From Gracilaria caudata (taxonomy: Eukaryota > Rhodophyta > Florideophyceae > Gracilariales > Gracilariaceae), in assembly GCA_030374735.1 (NCBI GenBank), contig JASCIV010000047.1:1-62775 (forward strand): a stretch of DNA of 62,775 nucleotides. The letters run 5' to 3'. The position numbers and the translations under genes were made by a program. Within the stretch, counting starts at the first letter, position 1. The number at the start of each line of letters is the position of its first letter. Shown here piece by piece: positions 10,687-19,836 of this stretch. The notes beneath the pieces are model-generated. The model was not told where the DNA came from. It was given only the letters and a program-made list of their open reading frames with translations, and made no database searches.

Positions 10687-11898
10687 ATGACCCAGGCTGC
10701 TATGAATCGCAGTCATTTGTGTCCGCGGTTACGACCATGTATGGTGGCTAATGTCGTGCCCATTGAACCTGTCGGAAGCCATAAACTAAGCAAATCTCCT
10801 GCGATGGAAGAGGACCTTGAGAGAGTAAGCGTTCCACACGAGCAGGGGACTTCGCGGGTAGGTCAGAACACGTCCTCCCTCCGAACGATTACCTCTGGTT
10901 CCAAAACTCCCGTGCAATACAAGAATTCCCAAACAAAGCAGCCACACCCAGAAAGAAAGGCAAAGAGCATTGCAGATTGGTTCAATCTCTTTCCTGAGGG
11001 AAGGAAACCTATTTGGGAAGGCTGGGGTGGAGGAAGGAACTCGAATAGATCGCGAGCTCTGTTTCCCACACAAGAAGCCACTGGAGGGTTTCTGAAAACC
11101 TTTAGCTTTGGGGACCCGAAAGGTGCCAGTATGTCTGCAACTGAGCAGCTCAGCAACGTGAATGACCCATCAAGCACCCATGAACAAGTTCAAGAAAACT
11201 TTGGTTCTAAGGATGAACCAACGAAACACTCTTTCCCGTCATGGTCAACATGGAAAGATTGGAAAAAGATCTCCATTGATCTTTACTTTCGTCTCACCGA
11301 TAATCCTCGAAACTCGAGAATACGACTGAAGCAGACACTAGCTTTGCTACCGGTAGCCAAAATCAAACCCATAATTGATCTCGGATACAAGGGCCCAAAC
11401 CAACCCCCAATTTCCATGCGTCTCGACTTGAAGTTTCTTGACTGTGTCAAGTACATGATTCAACCTGATGGAAATTCCATACTCCAGGTGAGGGCAAAAG
11501 CTCCTTTATCTGACCCACGTTTTGTGATGGATGTTCTTTACGAAAGGGAGATGAAAACCTCTATAGACACTGTTAAGATATCATTTCGTGCTCTAGATAT
11601 TGCCTTCTTGAAAGCACCTGGGTTCGGATTCGGTTTCAGATTTCCACTTCGATTCGACAATGGAATCAAAATAACTATCGGGACAAAGAAATACTTTGGA
11701 AAACACAATGGTCCTCAACATGTGGTAAACGCGGGCCCTTCCCAACACGAAGAGAACCAGTATACAAGGCGACACAGAAATTCAAGAAATGCTTCTCGTT
11801 CTCATCAAGCCCCTAGTAGTTTTCGGAAAAGACCACGGTTTCAGATTCACGGCCCAACCAAAATCGACTTGAAGATAAGATGTCTCGAGTATAGGTAG
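10687..11898 (+). CDS. Unknown basic protein with a possible beta-rich C-terminal half
   Basis: A 403-residue reading frame that I do not recognise. The first about 190 residues are low in hydrophobic residues and rich in S, T, K, Q and G, as in a disordered region. The next about 130 residues (from KKISIDLYFRL to IKITIGTKKYF) alternate hydrophobic and polar residues as in beta strands, with an aromatic/glycine patch GFGFGFRFPLRF. The tail is strongly basic (RRHRNSRNASRSH). The alternation could be a beta-barrel or sandwich, possibly an organelle membrane protein, but that is a guess. Length and codon use suggest a real gene. Start at the first ATG; a later methionine (MVANVV) is possible. 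Confidence 0.6.
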   Translation: MTQAAMNRSHLCPRLRPCMVANVVPIEPVGSHKLSKSPAMEEDLERVSVPHEQGTSRVGQNTSSLRTITSGSKTPVQYKNSQTKQPHPERKAKSIADWFNLFPEGRKPIWEGWGGGRNSNRSRALFPTQEATGGFLKTFSFGDPKGASMSATEQLSNVNDPSSTHEQVQENFGSKDEPTKHSFPSWSTWKDWKKISIDLYFRLTDNPRNSRIRLKQTLALLPVAKIKPIIDLGYKGPNQPPISMRLDLKFLDCVKYMIQPDGNSILQVRAKAPLSDPRFVMDVLYEREMKTSIDTVKISFRALDIAFLKAPGFGFGFRFPLRFDNGIKITIGTKKYFGKHNGPQHVVNAGPSQHEENQYTRRHRNSRNASRSHQAPSSFRKRPRFQIHGPTKIDLKIRCLEYR

Positions 11899-12240
11899 AA
11901 AAGCGGCATAACGCTTACCCGTAGTTTTACGTCAAAGCACGAAAGCGGGACTTCAGAATTATCTCGGAAAGAAATGCGCAGTGCAACGTGGTTGGAAGAG
12001 ATCACCGGATGAGCGCGGGCAGCGCTTTTTGAACTATTCCAAACTCATTACCGCGTTACCAGAACAATGAATCTTTCACGCAAGTTCTGCGTGCCCTCAA
12101 TCGATGTTCTGAAGTATGTTTTATCCATAGACTCGGAGCTCATGGGATCAGGAAGGTGGAGTCCTGCAGCAATTGTGCGTGTGGTACATTAGCAAGAGAC
12201 TCTCAGAATCATATCATATTACTGTTTACCATGCGACTCT
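11899..12240. other. Intergenic, convergent 3' ends
   Basis: A 342-base gap between the stop codons of a plus-strand and a minus-strand gene. It should hold both 3' untranslated regions. Nothing else is seen. Confidence 0.5.
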
Positions 12241-13629
12241 TCACTTCCACTTACTAGTCCCACCAATCCCAAAATCAGATTTGATTCCCATTTCCGTCGG
12301 ACCTTTTCTTCTTCTCTTTCGTTTATGTCTTGGGTTATCCTTCGTTTGGACTTGAAAAGAGGCCCCTAGCGGACCGTTTGAAGCTGCAGTGGCTAGCACT
12401 TTCGCACGAGCTTGTGCAATGAACTCCGACGGCTCCATGCACTGATCGGGATCCTCATCAATGACATTGTTCTGTGGTGGCTTTCGCTTTGTGGCCATAT
12501 TGGAATTGCCCTCCCTTCCATTGAACGCGTTCTCGCCGGGCAGGCTTTCCTCACCCTCATGTACTGAAGAATCTTTGTCATTCGATTCCTTCCTTTTCTT
12601 GTCCTCATCAGGTGTCACGGTCTCATCCTTTTGTAGTCTGTCCAGTGCATCTTTCGGGGGCGGCCGAGCAAATCTGCGATCCGTTTCAATTGGAAATCCA
12701 GCAGCTACTCTAAGGCGATTGATTCGTAGCTTTCGTCTGCCTCCAGTCACCCGAGTGCCATCGATTATCTCAACGTGGGAACAGTACTGTCGAATGCTTT
12801 CCATGAAGCCCTGTTTGCTTCTTGCGGGGTTGTTTCGAACGTTAATGTTGACAATACTGTTTCCAGAGAAGCCCAATTCGACAAATGATGAAATCCGATT
12901 GTGCCCAAAGTCCAGAATCTTTAATGAAGTTAATGAACTGAGAACTTCTTTTGTGGGTAAAGATGATATTAGGTTGTGAGCTAATCGCAGTTCGGAGAGG
13001 TTTCGCAGTCTCTTCATTCCATCTGGAATGATACGGATTTCGTTTTTTGACAGCGAAAGCTTTGTAAGTGACGATAACGCTGTTACTGGGGTCATGTTCT
13101 CGATACAGTTTTGGCTAAGCACCAACGTTTTTACGGCTCTGAGACAAGAGAGACCCTCAAGTTCCTTGATTTGATTTCCGTTCGCAACCAATGTGAGGAG
13201 CTCTCCAGCGAATGAAGCATGGATCAACCAGTCCGTGGAAACAAACTTGTTGTCGGCAATGTTTAGAACGCGCAACGACGAAAGCTTCAGTATTGGGGTC
13301 AAATCTGAAAGATTGTTATCTCGAACAATTAGAGTTTTGATCTTGTGGTTGTTTCTCAACCCATTAAGAGAAGTAAGTTTGTTTCCCGTAAGATCAACGT
13401 AATCCAAAGAAGCAAGTGTTGAAATGTCGTCTAAGTGCGTGAAGCCATTTCGCGGTGCGATTAGTCGGTAGTGCTTGGGGCAGAACTCGGATGCTTTGGC
13501 TGCGGTCAGAACATTTCGTTGGTTCTCATCCTCTGAGTCATCACCATTCGTTTTGATTGCGTTTTTTAGCTTCATGTTGATACCCAGCGGTCTTCGTGGT
13601 GTAGGCTCTTGAACCTCGTCTAACTGCAA
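12241..13629 (-). CDS. Leucine-rich-repeat protein with basic C-terminal tail
   Basis: A 462-residue protein. From about residue 60 to 270 it carries SDS22-like leucine-rich repeats (for example LDYVDLTGNKLTSLNGL, VKTLVLSQNCIENMTPV, LKILDFGHNRISSF), closed by an LRR-cap-like segment around IDGTR. A low-complexity acidic/basic linker follows. The end is a lysine/arginine cluster (HKRKRRRK) and a last motif GIGGTSKWK. The basic cluster suggests nuclear or nucleolar location, and a terminal GxGGxSxW pattern occurs in some nucleolar proteins; both are inferences. There is no signal peptide or membrane segment. The repeats are a binding platform whose partner cannot be read from sequence. Confidence 0.82.
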   Translation of the reverse strand: MQLDEVQEPTPRRPLGINMKLKNAIKTNGDDSEDENQRNVLTAAKASEFCPKHYRLIAPRNGFTHLDDISTLASLDYVDLTGNKLTSLNGLRNNHKIKTLIVRDNNLSDLTPILKLSSLRVLNIADNKFVSTDWLIHASFAGELLTLVANGNQIKELEGLSCLRAVKTLVLSQNCIENMTPVTALSSLTKLSLSKNEIRIIPDGMKRLRNLSELRLAHNLISSLPTKEVLSSLTSLKILDFGHNRISSFVELGFSGNSIVNINVRNNPARSKQGFMESIRQYCSHVEIIDGTRVTGGRRKLRINRLRVAAGFPIETDRRFARPPPKDALDRLQKDETVTPDEDKKRKESNDKDSSVHEGEESLPGENAFNGREGNSNMATKRKPPQNNVIDEDPDQCMEPSEFIAQARAKVLATAASNGPLGASFQVQTKDNPRHKRKRRRKGPTEMGIKSDFGIGGTSKWK

Positions 13630-13932
13630 TAAGCTATCTTTTGAAATTGAACCAGACGCAAACGTTTAGCTGCACTTCTTGCATATCTTTGGTCAACTAC
13701 CCGCCCGCCGTGCGCGCCACAAGATCATGATGCTTAAACAATTTGATACTACGGCGCCGGAGAAGCTCCGCTCCGTCCATCTGCAGAGCGGCGACGAAAT
13801 AATTCAACCTATGTGGACTTGGGTATTGTTAAAATTAAACATTTACCTTATACGTTTCGAAACATAATAATACAGAATTTAATTAATTGATGCTTGTAGT
13901 CCAGTCAGGCAAGGCTCTCTTCTCTCTTCTTC

Positions 13933-14421
13933 TTCTTCATTGTGGACATACTAACAATCTTCGATTACTAGACTGCAGTAAAACTCTCTCTCTCTCTGTT
14001 TAGGAGCATCATGATGATGCTCATAAGCTTAATTACAACTTACTGCGGAGCGTCTTTGTTGAAAAAAGCACTCTCTCACTAGAACGGCCAACATATTTTC
14101 TGGCCAATTTCTAATCAAATCAGCAACAATTAAACCCCTACGCTTAGAGCTTCTTAACTCTTAAAGCCAGATGTGGGGTCTTCTTTGCATTTGGATGCCA
14201 TTCATCCATCTGATCTGGCAGTGGAGCGAACAGAAATAAAATCGAATATGGAAAGAACGGATAAACACCATCCATTTGTTCTTCTTTCGTTGTGTTTGGA
14301 TGACCTTCAACGTAACTTCGAAGAAGTTCCTGTATAAAGCTAGAGAAACAAAGGAATTTATTTCTGTTTAAGAATCTTTTTGTTTGTCAGTGTCCATTTC
14401 TTCTTTTTCTTCATTGTGGAC
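13933..14421. repeat. 15-base direct repeat flanking retroelement copy A
   Basis: TTCTTCATTGTGGAC occurs exactly at 13933-13947 and at 14407-14421, both after a pyrimidine tract. The pair brackets retroelement fragment A, so it may be a target-site duplication from the insertion. About 37 bases lie between the (GA)n tail and the left copy, which a simple insertion would not explain. Confidence 0.45.
13985..14152 (-). mobile_element. 3' end of a LINE-like retroelement, copy A
   Basis: Read on the minus strand, 14152-14030 encodes a broken frame ending SSKRRGLIVADLIRNWPEN... FFQQRRSAVS, C, N, stop. This matches copy B near 23.1 kb almost residue for residue over about 40 codons, including the stop position. 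After the stop comes a short 3' region with an 8-bp hairpin (14005-14012 with 14016-14023), then a (GA)n tail on the element strand (CT run 13985-13998). Upstream frames are interrupted, so this is a dead, 5'-truncated fragment. The family assignment rests on copy B. Confidence 0.7.
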
Positions 14422-15274
14422 TTTAATGTTCTATTGACATTCTAAAGGAGAACTATCGTTACAGAATTTCTCTTTCCTCAGGAAGGTGTAACGTTTTCTT
14501 TGTTCATTGCAGTTCATGAAAGCGCGCAGCTTGGGCAGACTGCACACGGTGTAGTATCGAAAGTAGACAGAGCGCTCTGTCATTATCGCTTAGTGATTGT
14601 GCGTATCGATAATGGCCACGTTGAGTGCAGAACGGACAGGCATAGACGTCGGCATGGGTACCTAAGGCTGTGTTAGTGTGGCAGCCCTCTGGAGATGCTT
14701 GTCATCGACCGTACAGGGACTTGAACCTGAACCATGCCGCATGGATGAACTCAGAAGTTTTTTTGTCGTTAAGCGTTTACTTTCATGCTCAAACGCGATT
14801 GAACTTCTTTAAGAAACCCAACCATCGACGACATCCTTGCTGCATATCGATTTTTCGGTAAGAAGAACCCACAAGCAACGTTATATCGAGCGACTCGAAG
14901 AAAAATTGCTTGCGGGTTCTTCATAATGAAACTTTTCACACTCACTCTGTTTATACATAGCCTTCTATACGAGGAAGCACAGAAGAAAAAGTTGTAACCT
15001 TCCCTTCCTGCGCTTCTAAACGGATTGAGCAGTTCATGACAACTTGTCTTGCAGAAAAAGAGAAGGTGCAACTAATGTTAACGTTAGGTATCTCATCGAG
15101 AATTTTTTGATGCGGCACACAGAAGCAGAAAGAGAAGTGGAATACGAGTACGAAGGATATGTTTTGGTTTTAACTAGTAAAAGAAAATAGCCGTGTCGCT
15201 GTCCATGCGGACGAAAACAATGGAGTGAGAGTGATCATAAAAAAACACAACGCGCCAAAAGAGAGACCGAAAAA

Positions 15275-17155
15275 TCACGACGAACTACGTATAGTCGTAT
15301 ACTGCTGGTTTGTAAGATGAGTAAACTCTGGACTGGAAGGGGGTGGAGGAAGACGGAGTAATAGATGTCCGTTATCAACATGAGTTTGACAACCTCCATC
15401 CGTCGATTCCACCTGAACGGACATTTGCCCATCCACAACTTGCACGCGAAACGTCACACACACATCTGCGAAATACACATTTTCAAGCGTGTAACCGGGC
15501 CATGCGTGCGGACATCTTGGTCTAAAGAGCAAGCGTCTTTCACTTAAAACGTCGATTCCAAGCAAGCCTTCCACGATAACGCGAACAAACAGCGCACTTT
15601 CAGCCGACAATTGTGCCCAGCTCTCATTATTCTCCACGGGAAAAGGAGCAGAAGGTGTGCTACGAAGGCGTCGTTTCGCATACTGTTGCAGTCGTTTGGT
15701 AGCAACATCGACAAGACCGACGCGGAAGGCAGCACGTATGGCATACAGCGTGGTGCGGTCCCAGACAACACTGTGAGCATTTGATGTGAGCACACCATCA
15801 TCAACCCACAGTTGATTGAGACAATATTCAAGAGCTCTTTCACCTTGAGCAAGTTCTGCCAAAGCTGTGAGACATGTCCATCCTCTGGCATCTTGGCAAT
15901 GTTTATAATAAGAATACGTTCTTTCGTCATCACACCTGAAATACTGATGAGTGCTGATGCGTAATGTTCGTGCAGCTGATCGGTATTGATCCCTCAAAGA
16001 CGCATCTTTTGCGAGGATAGCAACCTGTGCAGCCGCCTCAAACGCCATAATGGCAATACAGTTTGTAGATAAATTATGTGTGCCAGATGGAAAGCGACCT
16101 TCCAACTCATCACTCTGCGAAGCAATTACGCCATTTGAAGAAGTGATCAACTTGTGATACAGCATGCCACAAGCAAAGCTAATATTCGGAAAAAGTTCGT
16201 CTGTGATACTTTGATCCGCCAAGGTAAGAGCAAACAAAGAAGCACCCCAAGCAAACATAGCAGCATCTCCTCGATCTAGACGTCCAATATATCCGCCATC
16301 AATCTCGACGCTATACGGAATGCTCGGGGGCTCAAACTCAAAATAGTTTGCCAGAACGCGCAGAGAACTGAGAGCACACTGTCTAGCTCTGGAGTGGGGG
16401 CCGCCCAAATAGGCCAGAGCCGGCGCAGCGTATTCAGCCTGATCGTTGCACCAAACGCCACAATAGAACATACCACCAGTGGGCGAGTGAACGAGTCCCA
16501 ATTTGGAGGCATTGAACACACATTCCTGCGTTCTAATCTTCGAGAAGTGGTTGAGCAGACTGATGTTACTGTCAGGGCATTGGAGAGAAACCGGAGAGGT
16601 CCATTCGTAAACAAGATTTGTTCGAAGAAGCAGGTCCGCAAACGGGACAGAAAGAGACTGAGTCTGCAAGCAGCTGTACTTAATCAAGAGACGCGAGTGC
16701 GACACCCACACATGCTGCTTGAAAACGTGGTGCGTAGCGTGTTGAAGCACGGTGGTAACAGTCGGTTTCCTGAGCTGCTCCTGCTCAACCTGCGCAGCGG
16801 AAAACGTGAAGGTACAGTATACGGCCGGTTGTGAGGGCGATACGAAGAACGACTGGGTGACATTGTGAGCATCCACGAGCGACACACACACGCCGTCATA
16901 GCGGATTCGGGTTGGTGACAACTGCGTATCGAACTGAAGCTCGGTGCGTAGATAGCCCCTAGGATGCGCGGGGTTTACAAATCGGGTAGGAAAGATGGCC
17001 AACACGGAGTGCAGCGCACGCGCAGAAAACGTGACGATGGCGGAAGCGCGAAGTCCGCAAAGTTCGATGGAGGAGCGCGGCGCCTGCAAGCCGGGCACTG
17101 CGGAAAGCGAGAGCGAGAGCGGTCGGGAGGTGACGTCGGGCGTCCACTCGGCCAT
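15275..17155 (-). CDS. Six-hairpin (alpha/alpha barrel) glycosidase-like protein
   Basis: About 626 residues if translation starts at 17155 (MAEWTPDV). The frame stays open to a methionine at 17380, but that start would overlap the promoter and a duplicated block of the divergent gene. The first half looks like a beta-sandwich N-terminal domain. The second half has repeated helical segments with motifs seen in six-hairpin glycosidases: GGMFYCGVWCNDQAEYAAPALAYLGG, DRGDAAMFAWGASLFAL, SYYKHCQDARGW and a late WAQLSAESALFV. A beta-rich tail follows. The fold call is reasonable. The exact family (GH78, GH95, GH63 or another) and substrate are not resolved. No clear signal peptide is seen with this start. 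Confidence 0.6.
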   Translation of the reverse strand: MAEWTPDVTSRPLSLSLSAVPGLQAPRSSIELCGLRASAIVTFSARALHSVLAIFPTRFVNPAHPRGYLRTELQFDTQLSPTRIRYDGVCVSLVDAHNVTQSFFVSPSQPAVYCTFTFSAAQVEQEQLRKPTVTTVLQHATHHVFKQHVWVSHSRLLIKYSCLQTQSLSVPFADLLLRTNLVYEWTSPVSLQCPDSNISLLNHFSKIRTQECVFNASKLGLVHSPTGGMFYCGVWCNDQAEYAAPALAYLGGPHSRARQCALSSLRVLANYFEFEPPSIPYSVEIDGGYIGRLDRGDAAMFAWGASLFALTLADQSITDELFPNISFACGMLYHKLITSSNGVIASQSDELEGRFPSGTHNLSTNCIAIMAFEAAAQVAILAKDASLRDQYRSAARTLRISTHQYFRCDDERTYSYYKHCQDARGWTCLTALAELAQGERALEYCLNQLWVDDGVLTSNAHSVVWDRTTLYAIRAAFRVGLVDVATKRLQQYAKRRLRSTPSAPFPVENNESWAQLSAESALFVRVIVEGLLGIDVLSERRLLFRPRCPHAWPGYTLENVYFADVCVTFRVQVVDGQMSVQVESTDGGCQTHVDNGHLLLRLPPPPSSPEFTHLTNQQYTTIRSSS

Positions 17156-17596
17156 TTTACGCCGCCAAGCGCAATGGCAGCGCGCGGAAGCGACCACCGG
17201 GTCCGCTGTGGATGGCGTCGCGTTGAAGAAGACCGCGCAGGGGCGGAGGGTACAACAGCCTGACGGTGACGCGTGACGGATCAAAGCGCTTTCTGACTGG
17301 ACCCGCGACGTTCCCTCGTGACCCTGAGTGCGGTTCCCGTCACGACTGCATACCACTATTGGAAGCAGAAGCGTGTCCACCTATCCAGCTGTCGATTCCC
17401 TGCGCTGCAGTGTGCAGTTTCTGCAGACTGCTCACCGCGGCTGGCGAAAGCGCAGCCGACAGCCGCTGCATACCACCAACACTTGAAGCAGACACGTGTC
17501 CAGCGCCGATTCCCTGGGCCGCAGCGTGCAAGCACTGCACCAATCCAGTCATGCGCCCCGGGAGCGTCTCGCAGTACGCCTCGTCTCACCACCGTC
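17156..17596. promoter_or_regulatory. GC-rich divergent promoter with an imperfect tandem duplication
   Basis: This 441-base gap separates the glycosidase-like gene (minus) from the GT13 gene (plus) if the internal starts are right. It holds CGCGTGACG at 17270-17278, a motif also found in two other GC-rich promoter gaps of this window. It also holds an imperfect 75-80 base duplication spaced 120 bases apart, near 17347-17425 and 17467-17540. Both longer reading frames run into this block, which supports the downstream starts. Confidence 0.45.
17347..17545. repeat. Imperfect tandem duplication, 120-base period
   Basis: Two blocks begin TGCATACCAC at 17347 and 17467. They share GAAGCAGA, CGTGTCCA, CGATTCCCTG and GCAG.GTGCA in the same order, then end near CTGCA. 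The second copy lacks about six bases. They lie upstream of the likely GT13 start and may duplicate a regulatory block. Confidence 0.55.
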
Positions 17597-18856
17597 ATGA
17601 CACAGAGCGCGGACAAGCATCCGTCGCGCCGCCTTTCGCCACTCCGTCGCGCCGCGCGCCGCGCTGTGGTGTGGATATCGCGCATTCTTATCGTGCCAGT
17701 CTTCCTTCTCTCCAGGGCCAAGCTGGTGACTATCTCGCCTCCACCACCACCCACCGCGTCCTTACTTCATCAGAGCACGGCGGTGTTACTCATCACCCAT
17801 TCTCGACCGCACTATCTCAACCGTTCCTTGACGTCGGTTCTCAGATATCACCCAGGCACGCCAGAGTTTCCCATTGTAGTGTCGAAGGACCAGCAGGATG
17901 GTGAGCATGTACACACCGATCGCGTCGTCGAGCAGTTTGCGCGCCGCGCCCAGCGCCAGCGAATACCGTTCTATGCTTGGGCGCATGCCAAATGCTATCC
18001 GGAACAGACCGATGAGCAAGAGCCAGCCTTTGTCGATGCAATCGCCTATCGCAGAATAACGCGCCATTACTATTGGGCGCTTTCAACGCTCTTCGCCACC
18101 AAACTAGCTGCGCATGTCATAGACCGCGTCATAATTCTCGAGGATGACATGGAAATTGCCTCCGATATGTTTCAGTACTTCAAAACGTTCACTCCAATGT
18201 TAGAGTCTGACGCCTCATTATTCTGTGTTTCCGCGTGGAATGACAATGGAATCCAAACACTGAATCTAAACAACTCCCAATTTCACCGCACCGATTTCTT
18301 CCCGGGTCTGGGCTGGATGTTAACACGAGCCATCTGGAACGAATTACAACCCAAATGGCCCGCCATCTATTGGGATGATTGGATGCGACATCCGCAGCAA
18401 ACAAACAATCGACATTGTATCCGTCCTGAGGTCAGTCGAACCTCAAACTTTGGCGCAAAAGGGGTATCACAATCCTTTCATTTTGAAAAACACGTTTCAA
18501 AGGTAGTGTTGTCACAACAGGCTGTTGACTTCTCGCGTCTTAATCTTTCGTACTTGCAGGCGGACCAGTACGATCAGCTTATTTTTGGGCGTATGAGAAC
18601 CGCTGTGCAGCTTCGCTTTTCAAATTACCTCACCAGTCGACCTCAGGATTCGGATGTGATAGCCTTTTATCCAGATGACAATATGGACGCTATAAGTCGA
18701 CGTACGGGTATAATGGGCGATCATCGAAATGGCGTGCGGCGTACTAGTTACAAGGGCGTTGTTGTGATTCCGTGGAATGGGCACTGGGCGTTCATTGTTA
18801 GCAGAAGTTGGAAGCCGCCACACGGCTTCCAACTTGAGGGTCCACTTTGTTGCTAA
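17597..18856 (+). CDS. MGAT1: GT13 glycosyltransferase, N-acetylglucosaminyltransferase I-like
   Basis: About 419 residues from the ATG at 17597; the frame is open to 17318. The chosen start gives a type II Golgi layout: short basic tail (RRLSPLRRAARR), a membrane anchor (AVVWISRILIVPVFLL), a proline-rich stem, then the catalytic domain. GT13 hallmarks are visible: AVLLITHSRPHYLNRSL, the metal-binding EDD in IILEDDMEIASDMF, FFPGLGWMLTR and WDDWMR. The family transfers GlcNAc from UDP-GlcNAc to the alpha-1,3 mannose of N-glycans in the Golgi, opening the way to complex glycans. The POMGNT1 relative acts on O-mannose, so acceptor specificity is inferred only. The gene is divergent from the six-hairpin glycosidase-like gene. 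Confidence 0.85.
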   Translation: MTQSADKHPSRRLSPLRRAARRAVVWISRILIVPVFLLSRAKLVTISPPPPPTASLLHQSTAVLLITHSRPHYLNRSLTSVLRYHPGTPEFPIVVSKDQQDGEHVHTDRVVEQFARRAQRQRIPFYAWAHAKCYPEQTDEQEPAFVDAIAYRRITRHYYWALSTLFATKLAAHVIDRVIILEDDMEIASDMFQYFKTFTPMLESDASLFCVSAWNDNGIQTLNLNNSQFHRTDFFPGLGWMLTRAIWNELQPKWPAIYWDDWMRHPQQTNNRHCIRPEVSRTSNFGAKGVSQSFHFEKHVSKVVLSQQAVDFSRLNLSYLQADQYDQLIFGRMRTAVQLRFSNYLTSRPQDSDVIAFYPDDNMDAISRRTGIMGDHRNGVRRTSYKGVVVIPWNGHWAFIVSRSWKPPHGFQLEGPLCC

Positions 18857-18996
18857 CTTATTCACTTGCTTTTCTTGACATTGATATATTCGTCGCCACT
18901 ACTTTCAAAGCTAAACACCACGACAACAACATCAACACATAACTGTTAGATTCCATTTTTTTGTTTTGTTCGTTTGTATCAAAGAATGTATGATAG

Positions 18997-19527
18997 TTAC
19001 GTACCAACTCCAAATAATACTTTGAAGATCAACTTTGGAATTCGTTTCCCAAACGGAACCTTTTCGTGTAGGATGGATGCCGTGCCTGGTATGACAACCA
19101 TTGACAACAAAGACGTGAGCAACATTTGTTGTATGAATAGCATGCCACTTTGATCAAACCATTCCACGGCCATATCGAAAAACTCCTCTTCGGTAAGCGT
19201 GGATGAAGAGTCTTTGTCGTGCTTCTTCATCAGTTCTGAAATGGACTCCGGCGTAGGCGGCTGCGTTAAACCCGGGCAATGACGAGCGAGATTGTAATGT
19301 ACATGACACATGGCAACTGTCTGTTGTTTTCGTTCTTGGTTAGTGCTTTGGGTGGGTGTGATTCAAGATGGCTGCTCTGTGTTGCTTGTTCTTACCAGTT
19401 CGTTAGAGTCGATGGTGCCATTGTCGTTGGTGTCAAACTTGGAGAACACTCTTGCCACACATGTTCGGAATGCGGGAGTGGCGGAGATTTTGGTGGGAAT
19501 GACGAAGGTACTAAGTTGTTGCATCAT
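18997..19527 (-). CDS. EF-hand calcium-binding protein, two exons
   Basis: Spliced gene. Exon 1 is 19396-19527 and exon 2 is 18997-19320, with a 75-base GT-AG intron at 19321-19395 (donor GTAAGA, acceptor ACAACAG). The join keeps phase and gives about 151 residues. Seen: one EF-hand loop DTNDNGTIDSNEL at the exon junction, a second DKDSSSTLTEEEFF, and a hydrophobic segment MLFIQQMLLTSLLSMVVI near the C terminus that may anchor it in a membrane. It should bind calcium; target and location are unknown. Start is uncertain: MMQQLS at 19527 is preferred, but an in-frame methionine at 19647 would add 40 residues. Confidence 0.75.
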
Positions 19528-19836
19528 GTTGCTCCTTTTCGAGTGTCGGTGAAGTGAAGGGAGAAGATGCGACGGTGGAGGGAGGGGACATCTGATGGGT
19601 GATGACGAGCGCCAAAAGAAGTCATCGCTGAGATTTGCCAAACGCAAGGAGTAAAACGTGTTGGTCTTGGCACTGGAGTTGGGAAGCGGACGCGTGTGCA
19701 GCGTGGCTCTGCTTTACCAAAAGCGGCGCGCAAATGCGGGACAGTGTCAGTTAGTAGATCTCGTCAATGCTAACGGAAACAGTTAAGACTACAGTACTGT
19801 CGTGACTGGACTGTATCTACAGTGGTCAAATATAGC

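Larger units (their letters stand above)
13630..15274. other. AT-rich intergenic stretch with retroelement debris
   Basis: About 1.6 kb between two minus-strand genes. It contains the 3' end of a LINE-like element (13985-14152, listed separately), an exact 15-base direct repeat at 13933-13947 and 14407-14421, and several pyrimidine runs. Short frames exist but none looks like a gene. Confidence 0.55.

Noticed and set aside
14690..14780. GGTTCAAGTCCCTG resembling a T-arm on the minus strand
   Set aside because: The stem does not pair over five bases and no other tRNA arms fit.
17156..17380. Extra 75 codons at the start of the glycosidase-like frame
   Set aside because: Runs into the duplicated block and would overlap the opposite gene's upstream frame.
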